NCBI RefSeq assembly: GCF_036639235.1
Contig: NZ_JAVWJB010000016.1
Location: 1 to 40,235, forward strand
Reading direction: 5' to 3'
Length of the DNA: 40,235 nucleotides
Source: Clostridium_AB sp036639235
GTDB taxonomy: Bacteria; Bacillota; Clostridia; Clostridiales; Caloramatoraceae
Part shown: positions 15,889-24,764 of the stretch, in pieces
Numbering within the stretch: position 1 is the stretch's first letter
Layout of the letters: every line of letters starts with the position of its first letter
Position numbers and translations under genes: made by a program
The notes under the pieces: generated by a model
Told to the model about the DNA's origin: nothing
The model's input: the letters and a program-made list of their open reading frames with translations, nothing else
The model's database searches: none

Positions 15889-16902
15889 ATGATTGTTATT
15901 ATGAATCCAAAGTGCAAAGAAGAGTCTGTTAAACAGGTTGTAGAATATGTTGAAGGTCTAGGTCTTAAGACACATTTATCTCAAGGTGAGACTTTCTTTA
16001 TTATAGGTCTTGTAGGTGATACATCTAAAATAGATGAAGATAAGGTTTCGGCAATTGACGAAGTAGACAAGTTATTAAAGGTTGGGGAACCTTATAAAAA
16101 GGCAAATAGACTTTTTAGACCTGAAAATTCAATTATTGATGTTTTAGGTACAAAAGTAGGAGGAAAAAGTTTAGCTATTATGGCAGGTCCTTGTTCAGTT
16201 GAAAGTGAAGAACAAATTGTTGAAATAGCAAGAAAAGTTAAAGAAAGTGGAGCAAACTTTTTAAGAGGTGGGGCGTTTAAGCCGAGAACTTCTCCATATA
16301 GCTTTCAAGGACTTGAAAAGGAAGGGCTTAGATTACTTGAAGTAGCGAAAAAGGAAACAGGACTTCCAATAGTTACCGAAATTATGGCAACTGAGGACCT
16401 AGATGAGTTTGTTGAAAGAGTAGATGTTATACAGGTTGGAGCAAGAAATATGCAAAACTTTCATCTACTTAAGGAACTAGGGAAAACAAAAACTCCTATA
16501 CTTTTAAAAAGAGGTTTATCATCAACAATCGAAGAGTGGATAATGTCTGCAGAGTACATTATGGCAGGTGGAAATGAAAATGTTATCCTATGTGAAAGGG
16601 GAATTAGAACCTTTGAAACATATACAAGAAATACACTTGATTTAAGTGCAATACCTGTGGTTAAAAGGCTTACACATTTACCTGTTATAGTAGATCCATC
16701 ACATGCAACAGGTAAGAACTGGCTTGTAGAACCACTGGCAAAGTCAGCAGTTATTGCAGGTGCAGATGGGTTAATGATTGAGGTTCACAATAACCCTGCA
16801 AAGGCACTATGTGATGGGGCACAGTCAATTAAACCAGATAAGTTTAAGGATATAATGAATAAATTAAGGGTTTTAGCAGAAATAGAAGGCAGAGAAATAT
16901 AA
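15889..16902 (+). CDS. aroF: 3-deoxy-7-phosphoheptulonate (DAHP) synthase, type I-beta
   Basis: 337 aa, the size of Thermotoga DAHP synthase. Residues 1-70 are the N-terminal ferredoxin-like regulatory domain (MIVIMNPKCKEESVKQVVEYVEGLG), which in this subclass binds aromatic amino acids for feedback control. The TIM barrel follows: MAGPCSVES with the metal-binding Cys, GGAFKPRTSPYSFQG, TEIMATED, VGARNMQN, LLKRG, ERGIRTFE, VDPSHATG and IEVHNNP. It condenses PEP and erythrose-4-phosphate, the first step to chorismate. Ribosome site GAGGGGG 7 nt before ATG 15889. The next gene, 24 nt on, belongs to methionine/one-carbon metabolism. Confidence 0.95.
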   Translation: MIVIMNPKCKEESVKQVVEYVEGLGLKTHLSQGETFFIIGLVGDTSKIDEDKVSAIDEVDKLLKVGEPYKKANRLFRPENSIIDVLGTKVGGKSLAIMAGPCSVESEEQIVEIARKVKESGANFLRGGAFKPRTSPYSFQGLEKEGLRLLEVAKKETGLPIVTEIMATEDLDEFVERVDVIQVGARNMQNFHLLKELGKTKTPILLKRGLSSTIEEWIMSAEYIMAGGNENVILCERGIRTFETYTRNTLDLSAIPVVKRLTHLPVIVDPSHATGKNWLVEPLAKSAVIAGADGLMIEVHNNPAKALCDGAQSIKPDKFKDIMNKLRVLAEIEGREI

Positions 16903-16926
16903 TTATACATTATAGGGGAGTGACAA

Positions 16927-18702
16927 ATGAGGGAATTTTTAAATAACAATACTCTTGTAACCGATGGGGCAATGGGGACCTATTATGTTGAGGTAACAGG
17001 AGATAGTGTATCAAAATGTGAAATGGCTAATATTACTAGCCCTAGCATTATTGAAAAAATACATAGAGAGTATATAGATGCTGGTGCAAAGATTATTCGA
17101 ACCAATACATTTGCAGCAAATACTATTACTCTTTCATGTACTAGAGAATATCTAAAGAGGATAATTAAAGATGGTTACAATATTGCTGAAAAAGCAGTAG
17201 AGGGTAGAGATGTTTTTATAGGTGCCAGTATAGGTCCTATTCCTGATATTAAAATAGACGATGATGAATTTGATATAGTTGATGAATATAAATTTATTGT
17301 AGATAGCTTTCTAGAGGAAGGTACCAAAATTTTTGTATTCGAAACCTTTAGCAGTTTAGATTATCTATATGAAATAACTAACTATATTAAGGAAAAAAAT
17401 GAAGATATATTTATATTAGTACAGTTAGCATTTACAATGGATGGTTTTACTAGAAGAGGATTAAATATTGAAAGCTATATAGAAGATATTAAGTCATTAA
17501 ATGTAGATGCTTTTGGATTTAACTGTGGAGTTGGGCCATTACATCTATATAAACTAATTAGTAGAATCAGTATTGAAGATTCAGTTATATCAGCATTACC
17601 TAATGCAGGATATCCTGATATAGTTAATGAGAGAAGCGTATATGTAAATAATCCAAATTATTTTGCAGATATGATGATGGATATTAAATCTCTTGGAGTA
17701 AAAATAATCGGTGGGTGTTGTGGTACTACCCCTGTTCATATTCAAAAAATAACACAAAGAATAGGTGATAGTAATATTTCAAATATAGAATCTTCGAAAA
17801 AAGAAGGTCAGGGTAAGATAGTTCATAGCAAAATAAAAGGGGCATTTATGGAAAAGCTGAATAGGGGCAATTTTATATATGCAGTTGAACTTGATCCTCC
17901 CTTTGGAATTGATATTGATTCTGTAATTAATGGAGCTAAAAAATGCAAGGAAATGGGAATAGATCTTATAACTATTGCAGATTCACCAAGAGCAATAGCT
18001 AGGGTAGACTCTTTAATGGTTAGTGCAAAAGTAAAAAGAGAAGTAGGTATAGATGTTCTTCCACATTTATGCTGCAGAGATAAGAATATAAATGCAATAA
18101 GATCAGGACTTTTAGCTGCATATATAGAAGGTATTCGTAATGTATTAATAGTAACCGGAGATCCTATTTGTGCAGAGGATAGAATAAATACTAAAAGCGT
18201 ATTTAACCTTAATTCATTTAGGTTAATAGACCTTGTAGCTAAGATGAATAATGATGTTTTTATTAATGAAAGCGTATCTATTGGAGGTGCACTTAACCTT
18301 AATATACCAAATAAGGATAATGAAATTCTTAGAATGGATAAGAAGATAGTAAGTGGTGCAAGTTATTTTTTAACTCAGCCAATTTTTGATAAAGAGACTA
18401 TTGAATATTTAATTGATCTTAAGTCAAAAAGACCAGAAGTTAAAATTTTAGCTGGAATAATGCCACTTGCAAGTTATAAAAACGCAATGTTCCTTCATAA
18501 TGAAGTTCCCGGTATAGTAATACCAGATAAGTATATTAACATGTTCAGTAGCGATATGACAAGGGAAGAAGGTTATAAGGTAGGTATAGATATTGCTGTT
18601 AATATATGTAATGAACTAAAAAGCTATGTAGATGGATTCTACTTTATAACACCTTTTAACAGGGTTGAGATTATAGAAAAAGTTATTTCAAATATTAAAT
18701 AA
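16927..18702 (+). CDS. Bifunctional homocysteine S-methyltransferase / methylenetetrahydrofolate reductase (YitJ-like)
   Basis: 591 aa, two domains. Residues 1-285 are a homocysteine methyltransferase: VTDGAMGTYY (11-20), zinc ligands Cys200 in GFNCGVGP and Cys264-Cys265 in GGCCGTTP. Residues 308-591 are a MTHFR TIM barrel: AVELDPP with catalytic-type Glu321, LCCRDKN, VLIVTGDP, FLTQPIFD and LAGIMPL. The arrangement matches Bacillus YitJ. It would reduce methylene-THF to methyl-THF and pass a methyl group to homocysteine, giving methionine; the N-terminal half might instead use S-methylmethionine or SAM as donor, since the cobalamin domain of MetH is absent. Ribosome site GGGGAG before ATG 16927. 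Co-transcribed with aroF; no SAM riboswitch fits in the 24-nt gap. Confidence 0.92.
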   Translation: MREFLNNNTLVTDGAMGTYYVEVTGDSVSKCEMANITSPSIIEKIHREYIDAGAKIIRTNTFAANTITLSCTREYLKRIIKDGYNIAEKAVEGRDVFIGASIGPIPDIKIDDDEFDIVDEYKFIVDSFLEEGTKIFVFETFSSLDYLYEITNYIKEKNEDIFILVQLAFTMDGFTRRGLNIESYIEDIKSLNVDAFGFNCGVGPLHLYKLISRISIEDSVISALPNAGYPDIVNERSVYVNNPNYFADMMMDIKSLGVKIIGGCCGTTPVHIQKITQRIGDSNISNIESSKKEGQGKIVHSKIKGAFMEKLNRGNFIYAVELDPPFGIDIDSVINGAKKCKEMGIDLITIADSPRAIARVDSLMVSAKVKREVGIDVLPHLCCRDKNINAIRSGLLAAYIEGIRNVLIVTGDPICAEDRINTKSVFNLNSFRLIDLVAKMNNDVFINESVSIGGALNLNIPNKDNEILRMDKKIVSGASYFLTQPIFDKETIEYLIDLKSKRPEVKILAGIMPLASYKNAMFLHNEVPGIVIPDKYINMFSSDMTREEGYKVGIDIAVNICNELKSYVDGFYFITPFNRVEIIEKVISNIK

Positions 18703-18706
18703 TAAT

Positions 18707-18742
18707 AAATAACCTTACAGTTTTTATTGTAGGGTTATTTTA
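18707..18742 (+). terminator. Intrinsic terminator
   Basis: 13-bp stem AAATAACCTTACA / TGTAGGGTTATTT with one U-G pair; the 3' arm itself provides the short U run. The tail after it is poor, so efficiency is uncertain. Confidence 0.7.
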
Positions 18743-18764
18743 TGCGGATATTAGTATTATTAGA

Positions 18765-18793
18765 TTTAGAAAATGTAAAAAATGTTGTATAAT
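18765..18793 (+). promoter_or_regulatory. Promoter of the moxR-vwa operon
   Basis: TTTAGA (18765-18770), 17-nt spacer, perfect TATAAT (18788-18793), about 19 nt before the AGGAGGG ribosome site. Confidence 0.55.
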
Positions 18794-18818
18794 ATATCTG
18801 AAGATTTAGGAGGGAACT

Positions 18819-20015
18819 ATGGAACAATCAAAATTAAACTATAAAGATGAAGTAGGTATTATTATAGATAAATTTAAAAGTATATCAGGGGAACTTAAGA
18901 GTATATTTGTTGAAAGAGATGAAGTTATAGATAACAGCTTAAAGGCATTAATAACAGGTCAGTGTGTACTACTAATAGGACCACCTGGAACAGCTAAAAG
19001 TGCACTTGTTAATGAATTATGTAAAAGAATAGTAAAGGGAAGATACTTCTCTTGGCTTTTAAATAGAACTTCAGACCCATCAGAAATACTAGGGCCATAT
19101 AGCATTAAGGAAATGGAGAAAGATAAGTTTGTTCGTGTTACAAAAAACAAGCTTCCTGAAGCAGAAATTGTATTTTTAGATGAAATATTTAAGTGTAATG
19201 AACCAACTTTAAATATTCTTCTTCCACTTGTTAACGAGAAGATATTTTATAATGATGGTATATCAGTAGATGTTCCATTAATATCACTTTTTGCAGCTTC
19301 TAATGAATTTCCTGAGGAAGATTCATTAATGGCTTTATACGATAGAATGATATTTAGAATGTATGTTGATTATGTAGGTGATGTACAAAATAAGCTTACC
19401 ATGCTTAAAAACTTTATAAAGATAGATTCTAAAAATGAAGAGATAACTGTAGTATCTATTGAAGAAATAGGAGTTTTAAAGGATGCTTTAAAGTTTGTAG
19501 AAGTTAGTGAGGATATATTAAAGGAATATATATCATTAATGAATGCACTGCTTAGAGAAGGGGTTGTAGTATCAGATAGAAGACAAAATGAATGTCTTAA
19601 GGTATTAAGAGCAAATGCAATGCTTAATGGTAGATGGGAAGTAATATCAGAGGATTTTAAGTGTCTTAAGGATGTTTTATGGAATGAGCCATCAGAAATA
19701 GAAAAAATTGAAGAAATCCTTAAAGAGTCAGCTGTTTCTGCATATGAAAAGGAATATAACCTAATTAAGAAAAGATATGTTGAAATTATAGATACTGCTG
19801 AAACAATAACAAATATTAGTATGATGGTAGAAATTAAGGGTTCTATTGAATATATATACGAAAAGCTTAAGAAAATAATGAGAGAAATAGATCTTATGGA
19901 AGAGTCTACAAAGAGGAAGTTTAATAGCCTTAAAAAAGAAGTTGAGGATTACATTAAGAAAATAACATTAACACTTGAAGAAGAAGGCATAGACGAAGAC
20001 GGATTTGGGTTTTAG
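18819..20015 (+). CDS. MoxR-family AAA+ ATPase (RavA-like)
   Basis: 398 aa. AAA+ module at the N-terminal side: Walker A GPPGTAKS (54-61), conserved RTSDPSEILGPYS (83-95), Walker B IVFLDEIFK (117-125), sensor-1 AASNEFPE (159-166), and YDRMIFR with the likely arginine finger (174-180). The last about 120 residues are charged and coiled-coil-like. MoxR ATPases act as chaperones that use a partner VWA protein to load metal cofactors or remodel complexes; the E. coli pair is RavA-ViaA. The VWA partner starts 9 nt downstream. Ribosome site AGGAGGG. The client is not evident from the neighbours. Confidence 0.9.
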   Translation: MEQSKLNYKDEVGIIIDKFKSISGELKSIFVERDEVIDNSLKALITGQCVLLIGPPGTAKSALVNELCKRIVKGRYFSWLLNRTSDPSEILGPYSIKEMEKDKFVRVTKNKLPEAEIVFLDEIFKCNEPTLNILLPLVNEKIFYNDGISVDVPLISLFAASNEFPEEDSLMALYDRMIFRMYVDYVGDVQNKLTMLKNFIKIDSKNEEITVVSIEEIGVLKDALKFVEVSEDILKEYISLMNALLREGVVVSDRRQNECLKVLRANAMLNGRWEVISEDFKCLKDVLWNEPSEIEKIEEILKESAVSAYEKEYNLIKKRYVEIIDTAETITNISMMVEIKGSIEYIYEKLKKIMREIDLMEESTKRKFNSLKKEVEDYIKKITLTLEEEGIDEDGFGF

Positions 20016-20024
20016 GTGATTGTT

Positions 20025-21491
20025 ATGATAAGTAATAGCGTTATATCACATTTTGAAATTGACCTTGATATATATGGTGAAATACATAAGAAGTCAACAA
20101 GACTCAATTCTATAAGGGAAGAGTATATAGAAAATATTATTACCTATGAAAGCTTAAGTATAGATCTTTATTTAGCCTTATTTAAGGCCTGCCCAGTGCT
20201 GAATAACAAAAGCGAAATACCAGCATCTAGTATTTTAAATTATTCTATTATAGAGAACCTATTTATAACAGATGAGTTTGATATTTTTAGAAAGGCATGC
20301 TCTACTAATTACTTTAATTCTATATTAGGTGGAGAACTTTTATCAAAATATCTTGTTAAAAATATTATTAAACTTAAAGTAGCTAATAAGGAGTTTAATG
20401 ATTATATAGATTCCTTTAATAAAAATACTAAGTTATATAATAAGTCATTAGATATTTTAAATAAGATTAGTAGATTTAAAAGTGTAAGCGGAAGTAATAT
20501 TACTTCTTTAGAAGACAGCATAGAATCTACCAAAAATCTAATTGAAATTGCCACTGAAAATATAATTAAGATTATTTTAAGTAGTAATATACTTTATAAG
20601 GTTGTAGCAGCGGCATATAAAGAATTTTTAGCTATTAATTCTACTATAAAATCATGGGGACTTGATGATGGTAAAATGAGTGCTACATCCTATGATGATA
20701 AAATAGAAGTAGCTATTAAGCTTCGTTCCCTTAAAAAAATAAACAAAATATCTGAAATGGCAGGTAGATTTAAGGCTTCAGCTAGTCAGATACAAAAAAG
20801 AAGAATTAGGGAAGAGGGGCAGGAGGTTTATGATGTTAAAATATCAGATGAACTTCATAGAGTGCTACCATCAGAGAAAATGCTACTTGCAAACGAAAAA
20901 ACTAAGTCAGCATTTTATAAAAGATATTACCAAAAAGAACTTCTTTCATATAAATATAAAAATAGTAACCAAAAGTCTAAGGGACCTATTATTTGTTGTA
21001 TTGATACATCAACATCAATGGAGGGAGAACTTGAGGTTTGGTCAAAATCAGTTGCTATTGCTCTTTTAGACATAGCATTTAAACAAAAAAGGGACTTTGT
21101 TGGAATTATATTTTCATATAAGGTAGGACAGGTTATAGAGTTTAATAAGAGGAAAATAGAGCCTAAGAAAATGTATGACTTAGCAACGGGATTTATAGGA
21201 AGTGGAACTAACTTTGTAGAGCCACTAAACGAGTCTATTAAGCTTATTAATACAGCTAGATACAAATATTCAGATATAGTATTTATAACTGATGGGGAGG
21301 CTCCTCTTGACGAGGAATTTATAGAAGAATTTCTTCAAATTAAGGAGAAGAAACAATTTAGAATGATAACAGTTAATGTATCAAATAAGATTGAAGAAGG
21401 ACTTAATAAGATAAATGATATACAGATATTATTAAGTGAATTAACTGAAGATAATATTGGTGAAACTAACGAAACTATATTTGCTATTTAA
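20025..21491 (+). CDS. VWA-domain protein, partner of the MoxR ATPase (ViaA-like)
   Basis: 488 aa, near ViaA's usual length. The first about 300 residues are helical and charged; the C-terminal von Willebrand A domain has a complete metal-ion-dependent adhesion site: DTSTS (327-331), Thr395 in GSGTNF and Asp423 in FITDGEAP. I choose ATG 20025, with AGGTGA overlapping the moxR stop and a 5-nt spacing; a GTG at 20016 directly abuts that stop and would hide the ribosome site. Coupled translation with the ATPase fits a complex. Acts in the cytoplasm or at the membrane surface; no signal peptide is visible. Confidence 0.88.
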   Translation: MISNSVISHFEIDLDIYGEIHKKSTRLNSIREEYIENIITYESLSIDLYLALFKACPVLNNKSEIPASSILNYSIIENLFITDEFDIFRKACSTNYFNSILGGELLSKYLVKNIIKLKVANKEFNDYIDSFNKNTKLYNKSLDILNKISRFKSVSGSNITSLEDSIESTKNLIEIATENIIKIILSSNILYKVVAAAYKEFLAINSTIKSWGLDDGKMSATSYDDKIEVAIKLRSLKKINKISEMAGRFKASASQIQKRRIREEGQEVYDVKISDELHRVLPSEKMLLANEKTKSAFYKRYYQKELLSYKYKNSNQKSKGPIICCIDTSTSMEGELEVWSKSVAIALLDIAFKQKRDFVGIIFSYKVGQVIEFNKRKIEPKKMYDLATGFIGSGTNFVEPLNESIKLINTARYKYSDIVFITDGEAPLDEEFIEEFLQIKEKKQFRMITVNVSNKIEEGLNKINDIQILLSELTEDNIGETNETIFAI

Positions 21492-21500
21492 ATTTTTTAG

Positions 21501-21531
21501 AAAGTGCCTAAATAAATTAGGTACTTTTTTT
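21501..21531 (+). terminator. Intrinsic terminator between vwa and the PHP gene
   Basis: 11-bp stem AAAGTGCCTAA / TTAGGTACTTT (one G-U pair), 5-nt loop, then TTTT. It separates the MoxR-VWA operon from the PHP gene, though the 45-nt gap to the next ribosome site leaves little room for a new promoter, so read-through is likely. Confidence 0.85.
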
Positions 21532-21576
21532 ATGTATATCTATATCATATATTATAAGGACTTTAGGAGGAGTATT

Positions 21577-22290
21577 ATGTATCAAAAGGCAGATCTTCAT
21601 ATACACACAACAGAGTCAGATGGAGACTTAACCCCTAGTGAAGTTGTAAGGTATGCAAGCTATTTAGGAATAGATTTAATTGCTATAACAGATCATAATA
21701 CAACTAGGGGAATAGAGGAGGCTGTAAGTGAAGGTAATAATTATTCGGTTAAGGTCATACCAGGTATTGAACTTTCAACGAGACATAAGGGACGTGGTAT
21801 TCATATACTTGGGTATTTTAAAGATGATAGATATAAAGATGAAAAATTTATTACTGCACTAGACTTTATTAATAGAAAGAAAGATAAAAGCCTTAGGGAA
21901 CTTTTTAAAAGGGACTTTAAGGTTGAAGTTAAAAAAGGCAGGGTATCAGTAAGCTCTGGTATAGAAATATTAAAACATTTTGGGGCTAAAGTAGTTTTGG
22001 CACATCCTGTATTAATAAGTAAGGAATGTACGCGTGAAATTATAGATATGCCATTTGACGGTATAGAGGCAAAGCATTATAGAAACACTTTAAGAGATAC
22101 TAAAATGTATATATCTCTTGCTAAAAAGAAGAAATTGTTTTATACAGGAGGGTCCGACTTTCATACCAATAAAACAGTAGATTTTAACCATGGACTTATT
22201 GGTGAAGTATATCTTGATTCAAAGGAAATTGAGAAGTTCCTTAAAAAATCAAAGCTTATAAAAAGTAAATATTTTAGAAAGAAAAAATAA
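21577..22290 (+). CDS. PHP-domain metal-dependent phosphoesterase (TrpH/RNase AM-like)
   Basis: 237 aa from ATG 21577, with TAGGAGG upstream. PHP metal ligands are all present: ADLHIHTTESDGDLTP, ITDHNT, PGIELSTRHKGRGIHILGY, LAHPVL and GGSDFHTN. The HxH-TDH-E-H-DxH pattern makes a trinuclear site as in E. coli YciV/TrpH (RNase AM), which removes 5' nucleotides from short RNAs and hydrolyses 3',5'-bisphosphonucleotides. The C-terminus is very lysine-rich (KKSKLIKSKYFRKKK), which suggests nucleic-acid or membrane contact. A second, shorter PHP protein lies at 39388. Substrate not established. Confidence 0.85.
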   Translation: MYQKADLHIHTTESDGDLTPSEVVRYASYLGIDLIAITDHNTTRGIEEAVSEGNNYSVKVIPGIELSTRHKGRGIHILGYFKDDRYKDEKFITALDFINRKKDKSLRELFKRDFKVEVKKGRVSVSSGIEILKHFGAKVVLAHPVLISKECTREIIDMPFDGIEAKHYRNTLRDTKMYISLAKKKKLFYTGGSDFHTNKTVDFNHGLIGEVYLDSKEIEKFLKKSKLIKSKYFRKKK

Positions 22291-22341
22291 AATCTCTCTC
22301 TAAGTAATTATATGATTAATTATTTAGAGAGAGATTAGTTT
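22291..22341. terminator. Long bidirectional hairpin terminator
   Basis: Perfect 13-bp outer stem AATCTCTCTCTAA (22291-22303) with 22324-22336, extended by an inner TAATTA/TAATTA pairing, between the convergent PHP and AI-2E genes. Confidence 0.85.
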
Positions 22342-22342
22342 A

Positions 22343-23407
22343 TTATATTATAGTTTTTGGGTTAAAGTATTTTGTTATATATATTGTAATAGTTGCAGCT
22401 ACAGGAGTTGATATTAACATTCCTATAGGTCCATATATTGCACCTCCAACTGTTACAGCAACTAGTGCAACAAGGGGATTAAGTCCAACCTTAGGTCCTA
22501 CAGTATTAGGGTCAAGTACCCAGGCATCAAACTGTTGAAGTGCAAACAGGTAAATAGCAACAATAATAGCCTTTGAAGGGAGTAGGAATAGATTAACTAA
22601 AAATCCAAGAGAAATTCCAAGGAATGGTCCAAAATATGGAATCATATTAAATACAGTTACGAATATGGAAATTAGAAGCGAATATGGGGAACCTATAATG
22701 CTAAGACCTATAAACGCTAAAAGTCCAATTAATGATGAGGTTGCACCTTTAATAACTATATAAGCAATAAACCTATCATTTAGAGTTCTTGTAAAGTGAA
22801 CTAAATTAGACCCAATCCTATCCTTGAAAATAAGTATTGTAAGATTTTTAAAGAATGAAATAACCTCATCCTTATAAATAACAACATAAACGGATATTAA
22901 TGCTCCAAGTATCCACTTACCTATATAAACAGTAGTAGATATAGTTGCATTAAGTAAATAGGTTAAGACTCCTGTAAGGCTTGCCTCAAATGTTTTAATA
23001 ATTGAAGTTAAGTCTAGCTTTGCAAATTCATTTGATGGAATTTTTTTGATTATATTAGATGCAGAATCCATAAATACCGGGATATCATTTACAAGCTGGG
23101 TAACACTATTTACAATTGATGGAACAATAAATAATATTCCAATTGTTATACCTGTAAGTAGTATTAAGTATGTTAAAAGTATACTAATTCCCTTGTTAAT
23201 CTTAAGCTTATTATGAAACAGCTTTATCATTGGATTTAAAATATATGCAATTATTAGTGCATAGAAAAATGGACTTAGTATGGAGTATACATTATTTAAA
23301 ACCTCAATTAAGTATTTGTAGTTTGATATAAGTAGTATTCCCATATATGTTGTAAGAACAAGTGCAACCACCCATAAGTATTTTTTATAATTATTTAAAA
23401 AGTTCAT
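22343..23407 (-). CDS. AI-2E family (PerM/UPF0118) membrane transporter, paralogue A
   Basis: 354 aa polytopic membrane protein with about 8 hydrophobic segments, two near the N-terminus, then a roughly 100-aa less hydrophobic part, then a C-terminal cluster. Family blocks: YALIIAYILNPMIKLFHNK, NMIPYFGPFLGI, QQFDAWVLDPNTVGPKVGLNPLVALVAV and GGAIYGPIGMLISTPVAA. The family name comes from TqsA; other members are implicated in Na+(Li+)/H+ antiport or flux of small molecules, so quorum-signal transport should not be assumed. Ribosome site GAGGTGAT 3 nt before ATG 23407. A promoter and a terminator separate it from paralogue B, so each is its own unit. Confidence 0.88.
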   Translation of the reverse strand: MNFLNNYKKYLWVVALVLTTYMGILLISNYKYLIEVLNNVYSILSPFFYALIIAYILNPMIKLFHNKLKINKGISILLTYLILLTGITIGILFIVPSIVNSVTQLVNDIPVFMDSASNIIKKIPSNEFAKLDLTSIIKTFEASLTGVLTYLLNATISTTVYIGKWILGALISVYVVIYKDEVISFFKNLTILIFKDRIGSNLVHFTRTLNDRFIAYIVIKGATSSLIGLLAFIGLSIIGSPYSLLISIFVTVFNMIPYFGPFLGISLGFLVNLFLLPSKAIIVAIYLFALQQFDAWVLDPNTVGPKVGLNPLVALVAVTVGGAIYGPIGMLISTPVAATITIYITKYFNPKTII

Positions 23408-23431
23408 TTTATCACCTCAACTTTGTCTAAA

Positions 23432-23459
23432 TATATATTAATACATATATAATTGTAAA
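23432..23459 (-). promoter_or_regulatory. Candidate promoter of AI-2E paralogue A
   Basis: Minus strand TTTACA (23459-23454), 16-nt spacer, TATATA (23437-23432). Confidence 0.4.
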
Positions 23460-23498
23460 ACAAATGATTTATATATAGTTTACATAGTATTAACAATA

Positions 23499-23533
23499 AA
23501 TATGGGGTATTAACAAAGTTAACACCCCATATT
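23499..23533 (-). terminator. Terminator after AI-2E paralogue B
   Basis: 10-bp stem AATATGGGGT / ACCCCATATT with an inner TTAAC/GTTAA pairing, 12 nt after the stop of paralogue B; the tail on the minus strand is TTATTG. Confidence 0.75.
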
Positions 23534-23545
23534 AAAAATAAAAGT

Positions 23546-24625
23546 CTATTCTAAGTATTTATTAAAGTAAACCATAAAACTTGCAACTATTGGAACAGAT
23601 AAAACCATTCCAATTGGACCATATAATCCACCACCAACAATTACTGAGAATATAACAACAAGGGGGTTAAGTCCAACTCTCTCCCCAACTGTTTTAGGAT
23701 ATAAATAAAATGCATCAAATTGCTGAAGTAGGAATAGGAAAACCAAAACTAATAGGGTTTTTTGTGGTAGGAAAATTAAGGTTATTAAACTACCAAATAC
23801 CATTCCTAAAAATGGGCCAAAGTATGGTATCATATTTGTTATTGCAACAAATACTGATATTAAAATTGCATATGGAGACCCTATAATAGTTAACCCTACA
23901 AAAGCAATAGAACCAATAAGTAGGGATGTTAGTCCTTTAACTACAATGTATAACATAAACATTGAATCTAATGTTCTAAAAAAGTCTATTGTTTTGTGTG
24001 CATAGTCCTCTTTAAGAATAAGCTTTAGAAGCTTTTTAAAGAAGGATATTACTTCATATTTATATATAAGAACATATATAGAAATCAAAAAGCCAAGAAT
24101 CCATTTTCCTATTAAAATAGTAGTAGAGATTGTACCTTTTAATACGTAATTAGAAACTGTAGTAGCAGCTTCTTTAATCTGCGTTATTATTGAATTTAGA
24201 TCAGAATTTATAAACGAATTTAAAAAAGGATTTTCTTCAAGGGAAGTATTAGCTGATATAGAACTTATTAATGTTTCCACTTGATTTATTGCTTGAGGAA
24301 AACTCACATATAAATCCTTAAAGCTATCTATTATTTTAGGAGTAAAATATACAGATGTTAATATTACAATAAGAATTAAAATAGCATATGTAATTAATAT
24401 GCTCAGGTAATTTTTAATATTTAACCTATTATTAAAAAATTTAACGATAGGATTAAGTAGGTATGCAATTATAAAAGCATATATAAATGGGGATATTATG
24501 GAGATAATATCATTAAAAGATGATTTTATATATGTAAAATTACTAATTATCTTATAAATTAGTAGGGCAATTACAAGTGCACCTATTAATCCTATGTATT
24601 TACTAATTTCCTTAAATATTTTCAA
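23546..24625 (-). CDS. AI-2E family (PerM/UPF0118) membrane transporter, paralogue B
   Basis: 359 aa, same layout and blocks as the adjacent paralogue: YAFIIAYLLNPIVKFFNNR, NMIPYFGPFLGM, QQFDAFYLYPKTVGERVGLNPLVVIFSV, GGGLYGPIGMVLSVP. The start codon is TTG at 24625, supported by GGAGG 7 nt upstream; the only ATG nearby (24630) reads ATG-TTT-stop in another frame. The two copies differ throughout, so the duplication is old. Transport substrate unknown. Confidence 0.88.
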   Translation of the reverse strand: MKIFKEISKYIGLIGALVIALLIYKIISNFTYIKSSFNDIISIISPFIYAFIIAYLLNPIVKFFNNRLNIKNYLSILITYAILILIVILTSVYFTPKIIDSFKDLYVSFPQAINQVETLISSISANTSLEENPFLNSFINSDLNSIITQIKEAATTVSNYVLKGTISTTILIGKWILGFLISIYVLIYKYEVISFFKKLLKLILKEDYAHKTIDFFRTLDSMFMLYIVVKGLTSLLIGSIAFVGLTIIGSPYAILISVFVAITNMIPYFGPFLGMVFGSLITLIFLPQKTLLVLVFLFLLQQFDAFYLYPKTVGERVGLNPLVVIFSVIVGGGLYGPIGMVLSVPIVASFMVYFNKYLE

Positions 24626-24714
24626 AACATTCCTCCTGTGTACCTAGATTTTATAGTTACATTTTAATATATATGAACACAATATACAAATATTTTAATT
24701 ATTTAAATTATTTC

Positions 24715-24755
24715 CTTAAAAATATAAAAGGATAGTTGCTATGCACTATCCTTTT
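24715..24755 (-). terminator. Terminator of the four-cysteine small protein gene
   Basis: Perfect 11-bp stem AAAAGGATAGT / ACTATCCTTTT with 8-nt loop, 9 nt after the stop, followed on the minus strand by ATATTTTT. Confidence 0.88.
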
Positions 24756-24764
24756 ACGATGTAG

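Noticed and set aside
16903..16926. Possible SAM riboswitch or T-box before the methionine enzyme
   Set aside because: The gap to aroF is 24 nt, far too short for either.
20927..21265. Open frame of 112 codons on the - strand
   Set aside because: Antisense to the conserved VWA domain; no independent evidence.
22343..24625. Quorum-sensing (AI-2) transport function for the two AI-2E proteins
   Set aside because: The family name is historical; no luxS or lsr genes are nearby and other members have different transport roles.
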